Shown: positions 50,738-60,504 of the stretch, piece by piece
Layout: each line of letters starts with the position of its first letter
How positions within the stretch are numbered: the first letter of the stretch is position 1
Assembly (NCBI GenBank): GCA_039034015.1
Contig: JBCCBM010000004.1
Span: 62,001 to 126,000, forward strand
From: Acuticoccus sp039034015
Lineage (GTDB): Bacteria > Pseudomonadota > Alphaproteobacteria > Rhizobiales > Amorphaceae
Direction: 5' to 3'
Length of the DNA: 64,000 nucleotides
Translations under genes and position numbers: made by a program
The notes under the pieces: generated by a model
Told to the model about the DNA's origin: nothing
The model's input: the letters and a program-made list of their open reading frames with translations, nothing else
Database searches by the model: none

Positions 50738-51919
50738 ATGCGCGCGACCCTTGAGACCACCTTGGATGTTGCTCGGGCCCTGGCACCGACGTTTGCCGCG
50801 CGCGCCGCGGAGTGGGACCGCACGCGCACCTACTGTTGGCCCAATGTTGAGGCGCTTGCTGAGGCGGGGCTGATGGGGATGACCGTCCCCACCCGCTATG
50901 GCGGCCTTGGCGCGTCGTTCCACGATGTGGTGCTGGTGGTGGAGGAGATCGCGAAAGCCTGCACGCTGACGGCGCGCATTGTGGTGGAGGCCAACATGGG
51001 CGGCCTTAGCGCCGTGATGGCCTATGGGACCGAGGCGCAAAAGCGGAGGGTGGCGGCGCATGTTTTGGCCGGCGACAAGCCTGCCATCTGCATCACCGAG
51101 CCGAACGCGGGGAGCGCGGCGACCGAGATGACCACCACCGCCACCAAGGTGCCGGGGGGGTATCGGCTCGATGGGACGAAGGTTTGGATCACCGGGGGCG
51201 GTGTCTCGAAGGTGCACCTTGTGTTTGCGCGGGTGATGGACGCGGGGCGCGATTGCGGGATCGGCGGGTTTTTGGTGATTGCCGACGGGGCGGCGCCGGA
51301 GGGGTTTGCGGTCGTGGGGCGCGAGACCACGATGGGGCTTTGCGGGATGCCGGAGGCGGAGCTTTCGTTCAAAGATTGCGTTGTGGCGGAGGGGATGGCC
51401 GTTCGGCCCGCGGGCGGGTTTAAGGACCTCATGAATGCCTACAACAGCCAGCGGGTGGGGGCGGGCACCATTGCGATGGGGGTCGCGGCCGGCGCGCTGG
51501 AGCATGCCAAGCGGTATATGCTGTCGCGGGAACAGTTTGGGCGGCCGATTGCGGAGTTTCAGGGGTTGCAGTGGCGCCTTGCGGATATGGACGCTGGTGT
51601 GCACGCGGCGCGGCTGATGTTGCGCGAGGCGGCGTTGTCGGGTGAGCGGTTTCCGGACCCGATGATGGCGGCGCGGGCGAAGCTCTTTGCGTCGGAGACT
51701 GCGATCCGCGTGGTGAACGATGCGCTGCAAATGTTTGGCGCGCGCGGATATTCGGATCGGGAGCCGCTGGAGCGCATGTATCGCGATGTGCGCATGTTTA
51801 CGATCGGCGGTGGGACGGCCGAGGTGTTGCGCACGCAAATTGCGGGGCGGCTTTTGGGCATCAAGACGCCGCAAACGCGTGAGGTTCGGCCGCCTGTGTT
51901 GCCGATGGCGGCGGAATAG
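50738..51919 (+). CDS. Acyl-CoA dehydrogenase superfamily flavoenzyme, catalytic Glu not evident
   Basis: 393 residues with GTGAGG before the ATG. ACAD patterns include ICITEPNAGSAATEMTTTA, VWITGGGVSKVHLV, LSREQFGRPIAEFQGLQWRL and FTIGGGTAEVLRTQIAGRLL. The usual catalytic Glu (Y-E-G-T) is replaced by GGGT, and the alternative position before the Arg of the G helix reads SQR, so neither canonical base is seen. Known members without the base, such as 3-sulfinopropanoyl-CoA desulfinase, do other chemistry. Regulated by the divergent LysR; the substrate is unknown. Confidence 0.85.
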   Translation: MRATLETTLDVARALAPTFAARAAEWDRTRTYCWPNVEALAEAGLMGMTVPTRYGGLGASFHDVVLVVEEIAKACTLTARIVVEANMGGLSAVMAYGTEAQKRRVAAHVLAGDKPAICITEPNAGSAATEMTTTATKVPGGYRLDGTKVWITGGGVSKVHLVFARVMDAGRDCGIGGFLVIADGAAPEGFAVVGRETTMGLCGMPEAELSFKDCVVAEGMAVRPAGGFKDLMNAYNSQRVGAGTIAMGVAAGALEHAKRYMLSREQFGRPIAEFQGLQWRLADMDAGVHAARLMLREAALSGERFPDPMMAARAKLFASETAIRVVNDALQMFGARGYSDREPLERMYRDVRMFTIGGGTAEVLRTQIAGRLLGIKTPQTREVRPPVLPMAAE

Positions 51920-51925
51920 CGCCGC

Positions 51926-53968
51926 CTACTCCACCGTAAAATTGACGCGTTCGGAGGCGCCATCGGCCGTCACCACCGTGAGGGTGTGGCGGCCTTTTGG
52001 CACGTTCAGCGTGGCGCGGCGGCGTTTGGGGCGCACGTTCACGGGGCGGCCGTTGAGGAGCCACAGGTCCACCGGGCGGCCGACGACGCGGGCAAGCAGC
52101 GGCGTGGTTTCGCCGGTGTCGGTGCTGAGGGCGACGACGGCGTTTTCGGGCGGGAAGGCGATGCGCACCGGCGGCGTTTTGCGCGCCGTTTGGGGCGGGA
52201 AATGCTGGAGCGGTGGGGGGAGTGAGGCGGTGGGCGTTGCGGTCGGCTGCGGGGGCAGCGGGGTGATGCCAATGCGGGCGAAGGCGTCGAAGAGGAGCGG
52301 GGCCGCGTCCAGCCAGCCGGTGAGTTCGGGGAGCGGCGTGCCGTCGGGGCGGCCGATCCAGACGGCGATGACGTGGCGGCCGTCATAGCCGACCGCCCAC
52401 GCGTCGCGGTGGCCGTAGGAGGTGCCGGTTTTGTAGGCGACCCTGTCGCGCTCGGCGTTTTTGGGCGGGCGCATTTTGGTGAGGATCGCGCCGATGGATT
52501 GTGCGGCGCGTGGGGAGAGGGCGCGTTGGGGCAAGGGTTTGCGCGCGGTGGACCACAGGTGGACCGGTTGGCCGGCGTTGGGGAAAGCGGCGTAAAGGCC
52601 GGCGAGAGCGGTGAGGGTTGTGCCGAAACCGCCGAGGCCGATTGCGAGTGTGGGGCCTCTTTGGGGCGGGAGGGCGACGGTGGCGCCGGCCTCGCGAAGG
52701 CGGACCGCGAGGCGGACGGGGCCGAGGGCGTCGAGCACCGTGACGGCGGGGACGTTGAGGGATTGGCGCAGCGCCTCCTCGATGGTGACGGTGCCTTGAA
52801 ACGTGTCGTCGAAATTTTCGGGCTGGTAGCCGTCGAAGGTTTTTGGGGTGTCGGAGACCAGCGTCGTGCGGGCGATGAGGCCGGCGTCGATGCCGAGGCC
52901 GTAGATGAAGGGTTTTAGGGTGGAGCCCGGGGAGCGGAGGGCGGTGGTCATGTCGACGTGGCCGGCGCGGCGAGGGTCGAGGAATTTGGCGGCGCCCACG
53001 GAGGCGCGGATGCGGCCTGTGCGGTGCTCGGCGACCAGGATGGCGGCGGAGACGTTGGGGTCAATGTGGTCGACGCGGGTGGCGGCCAAGGTTTCCAGCG
53101 CGGCCTGCCAGTCTTTGTCGAGGGTGGTTTTGATGACTGGATCGCCGCTCGTGACGAGATGGCGGGCAAGGTGCGGCGCGTGTTTGGGGACGGCGCGGCG
53201 GCGGGTGGGGATGGTTTCGGTTTTGGCGCGGGTGGCCTCGGCGGGGGTGATGGCGCCGCGCGCCGCCAAGCGGTCGAGGACGCGGTTGCGGGCGCGGCGG
53301 GCCGTCTCTGGATGGCGGTCGGGGCGGCGGGCCTCGGGCGATTGGGGGAGCGCGATGAGGAGTGCGGATTGGGCAAGCGTCAGGCGGCCGGGCTCGCGGC
53401 CGAAATAGGCAAGGCTTGCGGCGCGCACGCCCTCGATGTTGCCGCCATAGGGGGCGGCGAAGAGGTAGCGTTTTAGAATTTCGTCCTTGGTGAGGCGGCG
53501 CTCCAGTTGGAGGGCGCGGGCGATCTCGATGAGTTTGCGGGTGGCGGTGCGGGCGCGGTCTTTGGTGAGGAGGCGGACCGTTTGCATCGTGAGCGTCGAC
53601 GCGCCGGAGACGATGCGGCGGTGGCGCAGCGCTTGGGACGCGGCGCGGAGGAGGGCGCGGGGGTCGACGCCTTGGTGTTCTTGGAACCGCTGGTCTTCGT
53701 AGGCGATGAGGAGGCGGATGAAGTCATTGTCCACCTCTTCCAGTGCGACGGGGAGGCGCCAGGTGCCATCGTCGACCGTGAAGGCGCGCAGGAGGGCGCC
53801 GTCGGCGGCCAGCACCACGGGGGAGACGGCGGGGAGCGCGGTCGGCGGTGGGTTTTGTTGGTCGAGGGTGTGGAGGGTGAGGGCGGCCGCGACAACGAGC
53901 GCTGGCAAAATGGCGGCGAGGGTGAGCCAGCGCCGCAGGAATTTGCGGCGCTGGGGGTATTCGCTCAT
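51926..53968 (-). CDS. pbpC: Penicillin-binding protein 1C
   Basis: 680 residues. One N-terminal membrane helix (~14-33), a GT51 glycosyltransferase domain (AYEDQRFQEHQGVDPRALLR, SGASTLTMQTVRLL), a transpeptidase domain with active-site Ser in RSPGSTLKPFIYGL, the SLN motif in RQSLNVPAV and KTGTS, and a C-terminal PBP1C-type beta domain (~595-680). It builds or repairs peptidoglycan. It directly follows the alpha-2-macroglobulin gene with a 4-base overlap, the widespread yfhM-pbpC pair. Confidence 0.95.
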   Translation of the reverse strand: MSEYPQRRKFLRRWLTLAAILPALVVAAALTLHTLDQQNPPPTALPAVSPVVLAADGALLRAFTVDDGTWRLPVALEEVDNDFIRLLIAYEDQRFQEHQGVDPRALLRAASQALRHRRIVSGASTLTMQTVRLLTKDRARTATRKLIEIARALQLERRLTKDEILKRYLFAAPYGGNIEGVRAASLAYFGREPGRLTLAQSALLIALPQSPEARRPDRHPETARRARNRVLDRLAARGAITPAEATRAKTETIPTRRRAVPKHAPHLARHLVTSGDPVIKTTLDKDWQAALETLAATRVDHIDPNVSAAILVAEHRTGRIRASVGAAKFLDPRRAGHVDMTTALRSPGSTLKPFIYGLGIDAGLIARTTLVSDTPKTFDGYQPENFDDTFQGTVTIEEALRQSLNVPAVTVLDALGPVRLAVRLREAGATVALPPQRGPTLAIGLGGFGTTLTALAGLYAAFPNAGQPVHLWSTARKPLPQRALSPRAAQSIGAILTKMRPPKNAERDRVAYKTGTSYGHRDAWAVGYDGRHVIAVWIGRPDGTPLPELTGWLDAAPLLFDAFARIGITPLPPQPTATPTASLPPPLQHFPPQTARKTPPVRIAFPPENAVVALSTDTGETTPLLARVVGRPVDLWLLNGRPVNVRPKRRRATLNVPKGRHTLTVVTADGASERVNFTVE

Positions 53969-56900
53969 CGCACGGGGCGGACCGAGACGCGGCCGCCTTG
54001 GGTGCGGGCGATGAAGCGCGGCTGGTACATGTCCGCCACCTCCGCCGCCGGGAGGGTGTAGCCGCCCGGGGTGACGGCGCGCACAAGGTAGCTCACCACG
54101 ATGGGGGCCGGCGTGCCGGAGGAGAGCGTCCAGGCGGCGGCAAACCGGTCATCGCGGAATTCGGTGTGGACCGGGCGCGTGCCGGAGGAGGGGCGGATCA
54201 CGCCCGTCACGTCGCCGCTCGACAGGAGTTTGGGGTTTTCGACCTCAAAACCTGCCGGCAACAGGTCGGTGAGCATGAGGCGCATGGGGGCGGGGTCGGT
54301 TTTTCCGATTTCCAGGCGCACCACGAGGCGGGTGTTTTGGTCCATCGTTGCGGGGGAGACTTCTTTGCCTTCGAGGGTGTGGAAGCTGCGCTTGAGGGTG
54401 AGGCCGCTGGCGACCGGTGGGAGGGGGCGGATTGGGGTGCCGGTGACGGTTGCGGCAACGGCGATGGGTTCCTCGCCAAGGTTTTGGACCGGGAGGCCAT
54501 CGCCGGCCTCGCCCGCTTTGAAGAGGCGGGAGGCGGGGGCGTCGAGCCGCTCCCCGGCGATCATGGCGCTGCCGGCAGCGTCCTGCGCGGCGTTGGCGGC
54601 GAGGACGAGCCAGGCGGCCTCTTGGGTGGAGGTGCCGCGTTTGGTGTCGGCCTTGATCGCCGAGAGGGCGTCTTCCAGCCGGGCAAGCGTTGGCGAGGGG
54701 ATGCCGCTTTCGGCGGCGAGCGTCACGATGGCGGCGGCATCGCGGAGGGGGGTGCCGTAGTCGATCCGGCTGTTGCGGGGGTTCAAGGGCGTTGTGGCGA
54801 CCACGCGCTCAAAGAGGCGGGTTGCGAGGGGGGCATCGCCAGTGAGGGCAAGGCTTGCGGCGAGCTGCGCGCGGGAGAGGGCGGTGGGGAAGCTTGTGAG
54901 CTTTTCTTCCGCGAAATAGCGGAGATCGCCGATCGCGGCGCGGCCGTTGCGGGCCAGCACATACGACGCGTAGGCGATTTCGGTGCCGCGCTCACCCTCG
55001 ATGTTGCCGATGTAGGAGAGCACGGATTGGAGGCGGTCGAGGCCGCTTTCGAACGCGATATCAGGGACGGTGTGGCCGGCCTCACGGGCGCGGGTGAGGA
55101 AGTCCATGACGTAGGCGGTAAGCCAGAGGTCATAGCCCGGGCTCCAGAGGCCAAAACCGCCGGCGTTGGTTTGGAAGGAGCGGACGCGGTCGATGGCGTC
55201 GGTGACGGCTTTTTCGGTGTCGATGCCGCCTGGGATGTTGCCCGCATAAAGGAGAGGGAGGGCGCGGCTCACGGTCTGCTCGGCGCAACCATAGGGGAAG
55301 CGGTTGAGCATTGTGAGGAGGCCGGCGGTGTCGATGGCGCCGGTGCCGAGCGAGACGGTGAGGTCGGCATCAGCATCAAACCCCAGCGCGACGGGGGAGG
55401 GGAGGACTGAGCCTTCACCCGGCGCGAGCGCGATGAGGCGGCGCTCGGTGACGGGGTTGGCGGCGGGGCGCACGGTCAGGCGGTAGTCTGAGGTGAGGGT
55501 GAGGTTGTCGGGGCCTTTCAGCGTTGCGGTGAGGGTGGCAAGGCCTGGCGAGAGGCCGGTGAGGGGGAAGGAGGCGACGTCGCGCTCGTCGGTGCCGAGG
55601 CGCAGGGTCTGGGTGGTGCCTTCAAGGGCGATGGGGCCTTCGGCGGCAAGGGTGAGCGTGTAGTCGCCCGGGGTGTGGGCGACGTTGTGAAGGTCGATCC
55701 GCACGCGCGAATTGTCGCCTGGGGCGAGGAAGCGGGGGAGGGCGCCGGCGACGACGACCGGGTCGCGCACGGTCATCTCGGCGGCGGCGTCGCCCACCTT
55801 GTCGTCGGTCCAGACGACGGCCATCACCTTGAGCGCGCCGTTGAAGGCGGGGATGTCGAACTGTGCGGTGGCAACGCCCGCGGCATCGGTGGTGATGACG
55901 CCTGTGAAGAGGGAGACCGAATCCTCCGTCGGCGGGAGGGCGTCGGTGCCGGAGGAGACGCCGTCGCCGCCGGAGCGGACCTGGCCGCGGGTGGCAGAGG
56001 CGGTGTCGATGAGGTCGCCGTAAAGGTCGCGCATCTCGAGGCCGAGGCGGCGTTGGCCGAGATAGTGGCCGTCAACGTCCGGGGCTTCGTAGCCGGTGAG
56101 GTTTAAGATGCCGATGTCGACGGCGGCGACCGTCAAGTTGGCGGTCTCGCCGGGGGCAAGGCCGGAGACCAGGATGGGGACGTCGGTGATGCCGCGGGGC
56201 GGGGCGACGGCGGGGACATCCATGGCAACGCTCAGCCGGCGCGCGTCGGTGCCGACATCAAGGTATGCGATGCCGACGGCGCGTTCGGGGAGCGGGCGGC
56301 CGGCGGCATCATCCCCATCGCGGAAGTGGGTGACGGCGACATAGGCGCCGCGGGCCCAATCGCCGCTCACCGGGAGTTCGACCGTGGTGCCCTCGGCAGG
56401 AACATCCACGAGGCGAGAGGTTTCCACGCGGGAGGTGAGGACGGTGACGAGCGCTTTGCCAGCGGCGCGCGGGGCAATGCGGACGCTTGCGATCTCGCCG
56501 GCGGCGTAGCGCTCTTTGTCGAGGTGGACTTCGAGGACGTCGGGCGTGTCGGCGCCAGACCCTTCTGAGACCCAGCCGGCGGAGAATTTTGTGGTGGTGG
56601 CGGCGGTGTCGGTCGCGACCTCAAGCTCGTACCGGCCCCAGCGGACGGGGGCTTCGATGGTGGCGGGGATGGCTTCGGTCAGCGCGATGGTGCCCTCGGC
56701 GACGCGGTCGCGACGCTCAATGGCGTCATAGAACCAGCGGCCGTCGCGGCGGTACCATTGGAAGGTGTTTTGGATGCGGGTGAGCGTCCACTCGGCGGAG
56801 AGGGCCGTGCGGGCGCGGGTGGCGTCGAGGCCGATCACCTGGAAGGTGGCGGTGGAGCCTTCCGCCACGCGGCCGTTTTCAAAATTTTGGCGGATGCCGA

Positions 56901-59277
56901 TGAGGGGGTCGCCTGAGAGGACCGGGAGCGTGAGGCGGTCGGTGACCTGGCGGCCGGAGGGTTCGCGCACTGAGAGCGCGATGCGGGCCTGGAGGGGGCC
57001 GTTGGCGTCAGGCGCGTCGGGGATGGGAGCTTCGATGGTGGCTTTGCCGATGGCGTCCGTGCGCGGGAGGCCTGCAAGGGGCGTGCGGGCGGGGGCCATC
57101 GCCTCGCCGGCAAGGCCGAAGCGGTAGCCGTCGAACCCTTCGATCTCGGTCACCTGTTGGAGGGTGACGGCGCCTTCGATCATAAGGCCTGAGGCGGGCG
57201 CGCCATAAAGGAAGTCGGCCGCGACGTTGAGGGGGACAATGTCGCCGGCGGTTGCGGTTTCTTGGTTGGTGGTGAGGGAGACTTCGATGCGCTGGGGCAC
57301 GAAATCTTCCACCAAAAATGTGGTGGTGCCGACGGCGGGGCCTTTGGGATCAATGTGGGCCGAGACGCGCCAGGTGCCGGTGACGGCGTTGGTGGAAAGG
57401 GGCAGATCGAGCGAGAGGCCGCCAGCGTCGGCGGCGCGGGTGGCGAGCGCCCGTGAGATGACGCCATCGGGCCGGGTGAGGCGGATGGTGACGGGGACGG
57501 AGAGGGCGCGGGCGTGATCATCGCGCATGAGGGCGGTGAGGTGGACTGTCTCGCCACCGCGATAGACCCCGCGCTCGGTGGCGAGGAAGGCGTCGACGGG
57601 GCCGGGGGTGGTGCGGCCGGCGACCCCGCGGTCGGTGAGCTCGAACGCGCCGCCGGTGAGGGGGAGGAAGGCGTAATCCTCGCCGGCGCGGGCGGTCACG
57701 ATGGCGGGCGTGCCGTTGGCGGGGCCGGTGAGGCGGGCAAAGCCCTCCGCGTTGGTGGTGGCGGTGGCAAGGATGGCGTCGTTGCGGCCAAGGAGCGTGA
57801 GTTCAACGCCTGCCGTGGGCGTCGCGGTGTTGAGGGAGCGGGTGAAGACGTCCACCGCGCCGTCGGCCGAGAAGGTGGAGAGGCCAATGTCGGAGATGAC
57901 GAACCATTGGGTGGCGAGCGACTGGTCGCGGTTTGCCTGCTCTTCCGGGATCGCGGTCATGAGGTAGACGCCGGGTTCGCGGGCGGCAATCATGTCGGCG
58001 ACGGGGACGAGGGTGCGCACCTCCCGGTTGAGGCGGCGCTCCACCGCCATTTCGCCCTCCCAGACCTTTGCGCCGCGGTCGTTGGAAATCTCGCGCAGCT
58101 CGTAGGGCCACAGGGTGCGCTTGAATTCGCCGCGGCGGACAACGTCGGCAAGGTTCCGGTCGTTGACGCGGTAGAGGGCAAGGTCGACGGCGTCGGTGTT
58201 GATGGTGGTGACGGGGACGCCGGCGGCGGAGGCGGGAAGGACGTAGTCGTTGGCGTCGAAGCGGGCGAGGGGGGCGCGGTCGCGCACATAGGCGCGGAAG
58301 TTGGCGTCCGACAACAGCCGCTCGTCGGTGGTGGCGGGGAGGCCTTGGCGCACGCCAACCTCGTAGCGCTCGCCGTGGGTGAGGCCTTCTACGCACAGCT
58401 GGCGGTTTTCGACGCTGACGGTGGGGTCGGCGGCGCCATTGAGGGTGACGAAGCGCTGGAGGGTGGCGCTGTCGCCGCGCAGGGGTTCGGAGAATTGGAC
58501 GCAAAGGCGCGGGGTCTCGACGTCGGAATTCACCGAATAGTCGAGGACGCGGAAGCCGTGCTTTTGGCGGAGCGTGTTGAGGCGCGCTTGTTCGGTGGGG
58601 TTGAAGGCGAGGACGAGGCTTGCCTCCGACGCGAACATGGCGGGGCGGAAGAGGTTTTGCCGCTCCAGCACCGCGGAGATTTGGGCGAGCGCTGCGCCTT
58701 GGTCTTCGGGCGTGGTGGCTTTGGCGAGCGCCAGATAGGACGCGCCGGCGGCGGCGGCTTCTGCGGCGCGGCGGGCCTGCCAGTTGCGCGTTTGGAGGCT
58801 CAGCATGCGGCGGGAGAAGCTGATGAATTCGGTGGTGCCGCCGGCTGTGAGGGCGGCCGCGGTGGCGGTGTCGATCCGCGGGTTGGCCGCGCCCGTGTTG
58901 CGCACGACGGCGATGGCGGCCTGCAGCCGGTCGGCCTCTCGGGTGAAGGTTGTGGGGAGGTACGAGACGTCGGGGAGGGGGAGGCGTTCCACCGCCGTTT
59001 CGACGATGATGGCGGAGGTGGCGCCGCGGTAGGTGGTGCGCTCGCCGGCCTCAGATTTGAGGAAGCACCATTGTGCGCGTTCGTTGTAGGTGAGGGCGGC
59101 GCATTGGCTGTCGCCGATGCAGGTGGCCTCGCAGGCGGCCAGGGGGACATTGCGCAGGATGCGATAGTCGAAGCCTGGGATGTCGGTTTCGGGCAGGCGC
59201 TCCATGGCGCGTTCGGCAGAGGCTGGAAGCGCGAAGAGGAGCGCTGACAGCGCCCCGGTCAGAAGCGGCACACGCAT
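53965..59277 (-). CDS. Bacterial alpha-2-macroglobulin with PAN-like N-terminal domain
   Basis: 1770 residues from the ATG at 59277, with GGAGGG upstream. A signal peptide (MRVPLLTGALSALLFALPAS) is followed by a PAN/Apple-like cysteine module (~35-80; CEATCIGDSQCAALTYNERA). Then come the macroglobulin domains, the bait region and, near residue 1330, the thioester motif GCAEQ, which can covalently trap attacking proteases. The C-terminal ~150 residues are a receptor-like beta domain. No lipobox is seen. With PbpC it forms a periplasmic defence and wall-repair module. Confidence 0.93.
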   Translation of the reverse strand: MRVPLLTGALSALLFALPASAERAMERLPETDIPGFDYRILRNVPLAACEATCIGDSQCAALTYNERAQWCFLKSEAGERTTYRGATSAIIVETAVERLPLPDVSYLPTTFTREADRLQAAIAVVRNTGAANPRIDTATAAALTAGGTTEFISFSRRMLSLQTRNWQARRAAEAAAAGASYLALAKATTPEDQGAALAQISAVLERQNLFRPAMFASEASLVLAFNPTEQARLNTLRQKHGFRVLDYSVNSDVETPRLCVQFSEPLRGDSATLQRFVTLNGAADPTVSVENRQLCVEGLTHGERYEVGVRQGLPATTDERLLSDANFRAYVRDRAPLARFDANDYVLPASAAGVPVTTINTDAVDLALYRVNDRNLADVVRRGEFKRTLWPYELREISNDRGAKVWEGEMAVERRLNREVRTLVPVADMIAAREPGVYLMTAIPEEQANRDQSLATQWFVISDIGLSTFSADGAVDVFTRSLNTATPTAGVELTLLGRNDAILATATTNAEGFARLTGPANGTPAIVTARAGEDYAFLPLTGGAFELTDRGVAGRTTPGPVDAFLATERGVYRGGETVHLTALMRDDHARALSVPVTIRLTRPDGVISRALATRAADAGGLSLDLPLSTNAVTGTWRVSAHIDPKGPAVGTTTFLVEDFVPQRIEVSLTTNQETATAGDIVPLNVAADFLYGAPASGLMIEGAVTLQQVTEIEGFDGYRFGLAGEAMAPARTPLAGLPRTDAIGKATIEAPIPDAPDANGPLQARIALSVREPSGRQVTDRLTLPVLSGDPLIGIRQNFENGRVAEGSTATFQVIGLDATRARTALSAEWTLTRIQNTFQWYRRDGRWFYDAIERRDRVAEGTIALTEAIPATIEAPVRWGRYELEVATDTAATTTKFSAGWVSEGSGADTPDVLEVHLDKERYAAGEIASVRIAPRAAGKALVTVLTSRVETSRLVDVPAEGTTVELPVSGDWARGAYVAVTHFRDGDDAAGRPLPERAVGIAYLDVGTDARRLSVAMDVPAVAPPRGITDVPILVSGLAPGETANLTVAAVDIGILNLTGYEAPDVDGHYLGQRRLGLEMRDLYGDLIDTASATRGQVRSGGDGVSSGTDALPPTEDSVSLFTGVITTDAAGVATAQFDIPAFNGALKVMAVVWTDDKVGDAAAEMTVRDPVVVAGALPRFLAPGDNSRVRIDLHNVAHTPGDYTLTLAAEGPIALEGTTQTLRLGTDERDVASFPLTGLSPGLATLTATLKGPDNLTLTSDYRLTVRPAANPVTERRLIALAPGEGSVLPSPVALGFDADADLTVSLGTGAIDTAGLLTMLNRFPYGCAEQTVSRALPLLYAGNIPGGIDTEKAVTDAIDRVRSFQTNAGGFGLWSPGYDLWLTAYVMDFLTRAREAGHTVPDIAFESGLDRLQSVLSYIGNIEGERGTEIAYASYVLARNGRAAIGDLRYFAEEKLTSFPTALSRAQLAASLALTGDAPLATRLFERVVATTPLNPRNSRIDYGTPLRDAAAIVTLAAESGIPSPTLARLEDALSAIKADTKRGTSTQEAAWLVLAANAAQDAAGSAMIAGERLDAPASRLFKAGEAGDGLPVQNLGEEPIAVAATVTGTPIRPLPPVASGLTLKRSFHTLEGKEVSPATMDQNTRLVVRLEIGKTDPAPMRLMLTDLLPAGFEVENPKLLSSGDVTGVIRPSSGTRPVHTEFRDDRFAAAWTLSSGTPAPIVVSYLVRAVTPGGYTLPAAEVADMYQPRFIARTQGGRVSVRPVR

Positions 59278-59401
59278 AACAATCCCTCCACCCGACAATG
59301 ACATTTTTACAGAGTCTGTAGCCCACACCATGGATGGGTGAAAGGCGATTGCGTCAGCCTTGTGGCCGGGCGCTTGCATCACTGGGGCTTTGGAGGTGGC
59401 G

Positions 59402-59794
59402 ATGGTGATCAACGATCCGGCGGTGTTGGCCGAGGTGTCTTCTGTGTTTGCGCAGTATGAGGAGGCGTTGGTCACCAACGATGTGGCAACGCTCGATGCG
59501 CTCTTTTGGGATGCGGACGAGGTTGTGCGGTATGGGGGCGGTGAGACCCTTTATGGCAAGGCGGAGATTGACCGGTTTCGAAGGGCGCGGGCGCCGGTGA
59601 ACCTTGGGCGGACTGTGGAACGGTGTGTGATTACGACGTTTGGGCAAGATTTTGCGACCGCGTCGATCCACTTTTCGCGCGACAGTGCGCCGGGGAAGCA
59701 AGGGCGGCAGATGCAGACGTGGGCGCGGTTGCCGGAGGGGTGGCGCGTGGTGGCCGCTCACGTCAGCGTGATTGCGACGCCGGCGGCTGTTTGA
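59402..59794 (+). CDS. AtzH/HpxZ-like protein (DUF3225, SnoaL/NTF2-like fold)
   Basis: 130 residues from the ATG at 59402 with GGAGG upstream. The pattern NDVATLDALFWDADEVVRYG and QTWARLPEGWRVVAAHVSVI is typical of DUF3225, small NTF2-like proteins found with amidases and ureide or triazine degradation. No such amidase is next to it here, so its role is open. It is divergent from the alpha-2-macroglobulin gene. Confidence 0.8.
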   Translation: MVINDPAVLAEVSSVFAQYEEALVTNDVATLDALFWDADEVVRYGGGETLYGKAEIDRFRRARAPVNLGRTVERCVITTFGQDFATASIHFSRDSAPGKQGRQMQTWARLPEGWRVVAAHVSVIATPAAV

Positions 59795-59905
59795 GACGTT
59801 TGCCGAGGCGGCCTGGCAAATGGTCCACGATGGGCAGTGCCCGGCCCCCAACGCGACTGGCCGGGGCTTCCGTGGGAGGACGGCCAAACGGGTGGCGATG
59901 GCGGT

Positions 59906-60499
59906 TTAGACGCCGCGGACGCCGCTGAGGGTGAGGGTGGTGACGAGGGTGGCGTAAGCCTCGCGTGCGTCGGGGCCGGCGCCCGAATTCCAGTTGGAGA
60001 ACCAGTTGAGCATGCCGAAGACGCTCATGGTGGTGGCGCGCAGCTTTGCGCCATCGTCGAGCGTGGGGCCGGCGATGGCGCGCAGAAGCGCGCTCACATG
60101 GGTGACGAGATCGCGCTGGTAGGCGCGCAACAGGTCTTGCTCGGGCCGGGACAAGAGTTTGAGGCTGGAGAGGACGACGCGGTGGTGGTCGTCGGCGCCT
60201 TGGTAGGCGCGCAGGATGACGGTGATGGCGGTCTTGAGCCGGTCGGCCGGCGGGGCGGCGGGCTGGTCGGCCGCGAGGACGCGGTTTCTGAGGTCGGACA
60301 AGTATTCATCCAGCAGCGTGAACAGGAGCGCCTGTTTGCTTGGGAAGTAGTGGTAGATGTTGGCCTTGGAAATGCCGCATGCGGCGGCGATCCGCGTCAT
60401 GGAGGCGCCGTCAAAGCCTTGGGCGGCGAAGACGTTGGCGGCGGTGTTGAGGATTTGCGCGCGCTTTTCGTCATGATCGTGGGCGATGGTGCGGGCCAA
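59906..60499 (-). CDS. TetR-family regulator of the phenylacetate cluster
   Basis: 197 residues from a TTG start. The HTH reads GASMTRIAAACGISKANIYH then YFPSKQALLF, the TetR signature; the rest is the all-helical ligand domain. It follows paaZ by 5 bases on the same strand and is therefore probably cotranscribed with paa genes, where it likely acts as the phenylacetyl-CoA-responsive repressor, as PaaR does in other bacteria. Confidence 0.87.
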   Translation of the reverse strand: MARTIAHDHDEKRAQILNTAANVFAAQGFDGASMTRIAAACGISKANIYHYFPSKQALLFTLLDEYLSDLRNRVLAADQPAAPPADRLKTAITVILRAYQGADDHHRVVLSSLKLLSRPEQDLLRAYQRDLVTHVSALLRAIAGPTLDDGAKLRATTMSVFGMLNWFSNWNSGAGPDAREAYATLVTTLTLSGVRGV

Positions 60500-60504
60500 G
60501 GGCG

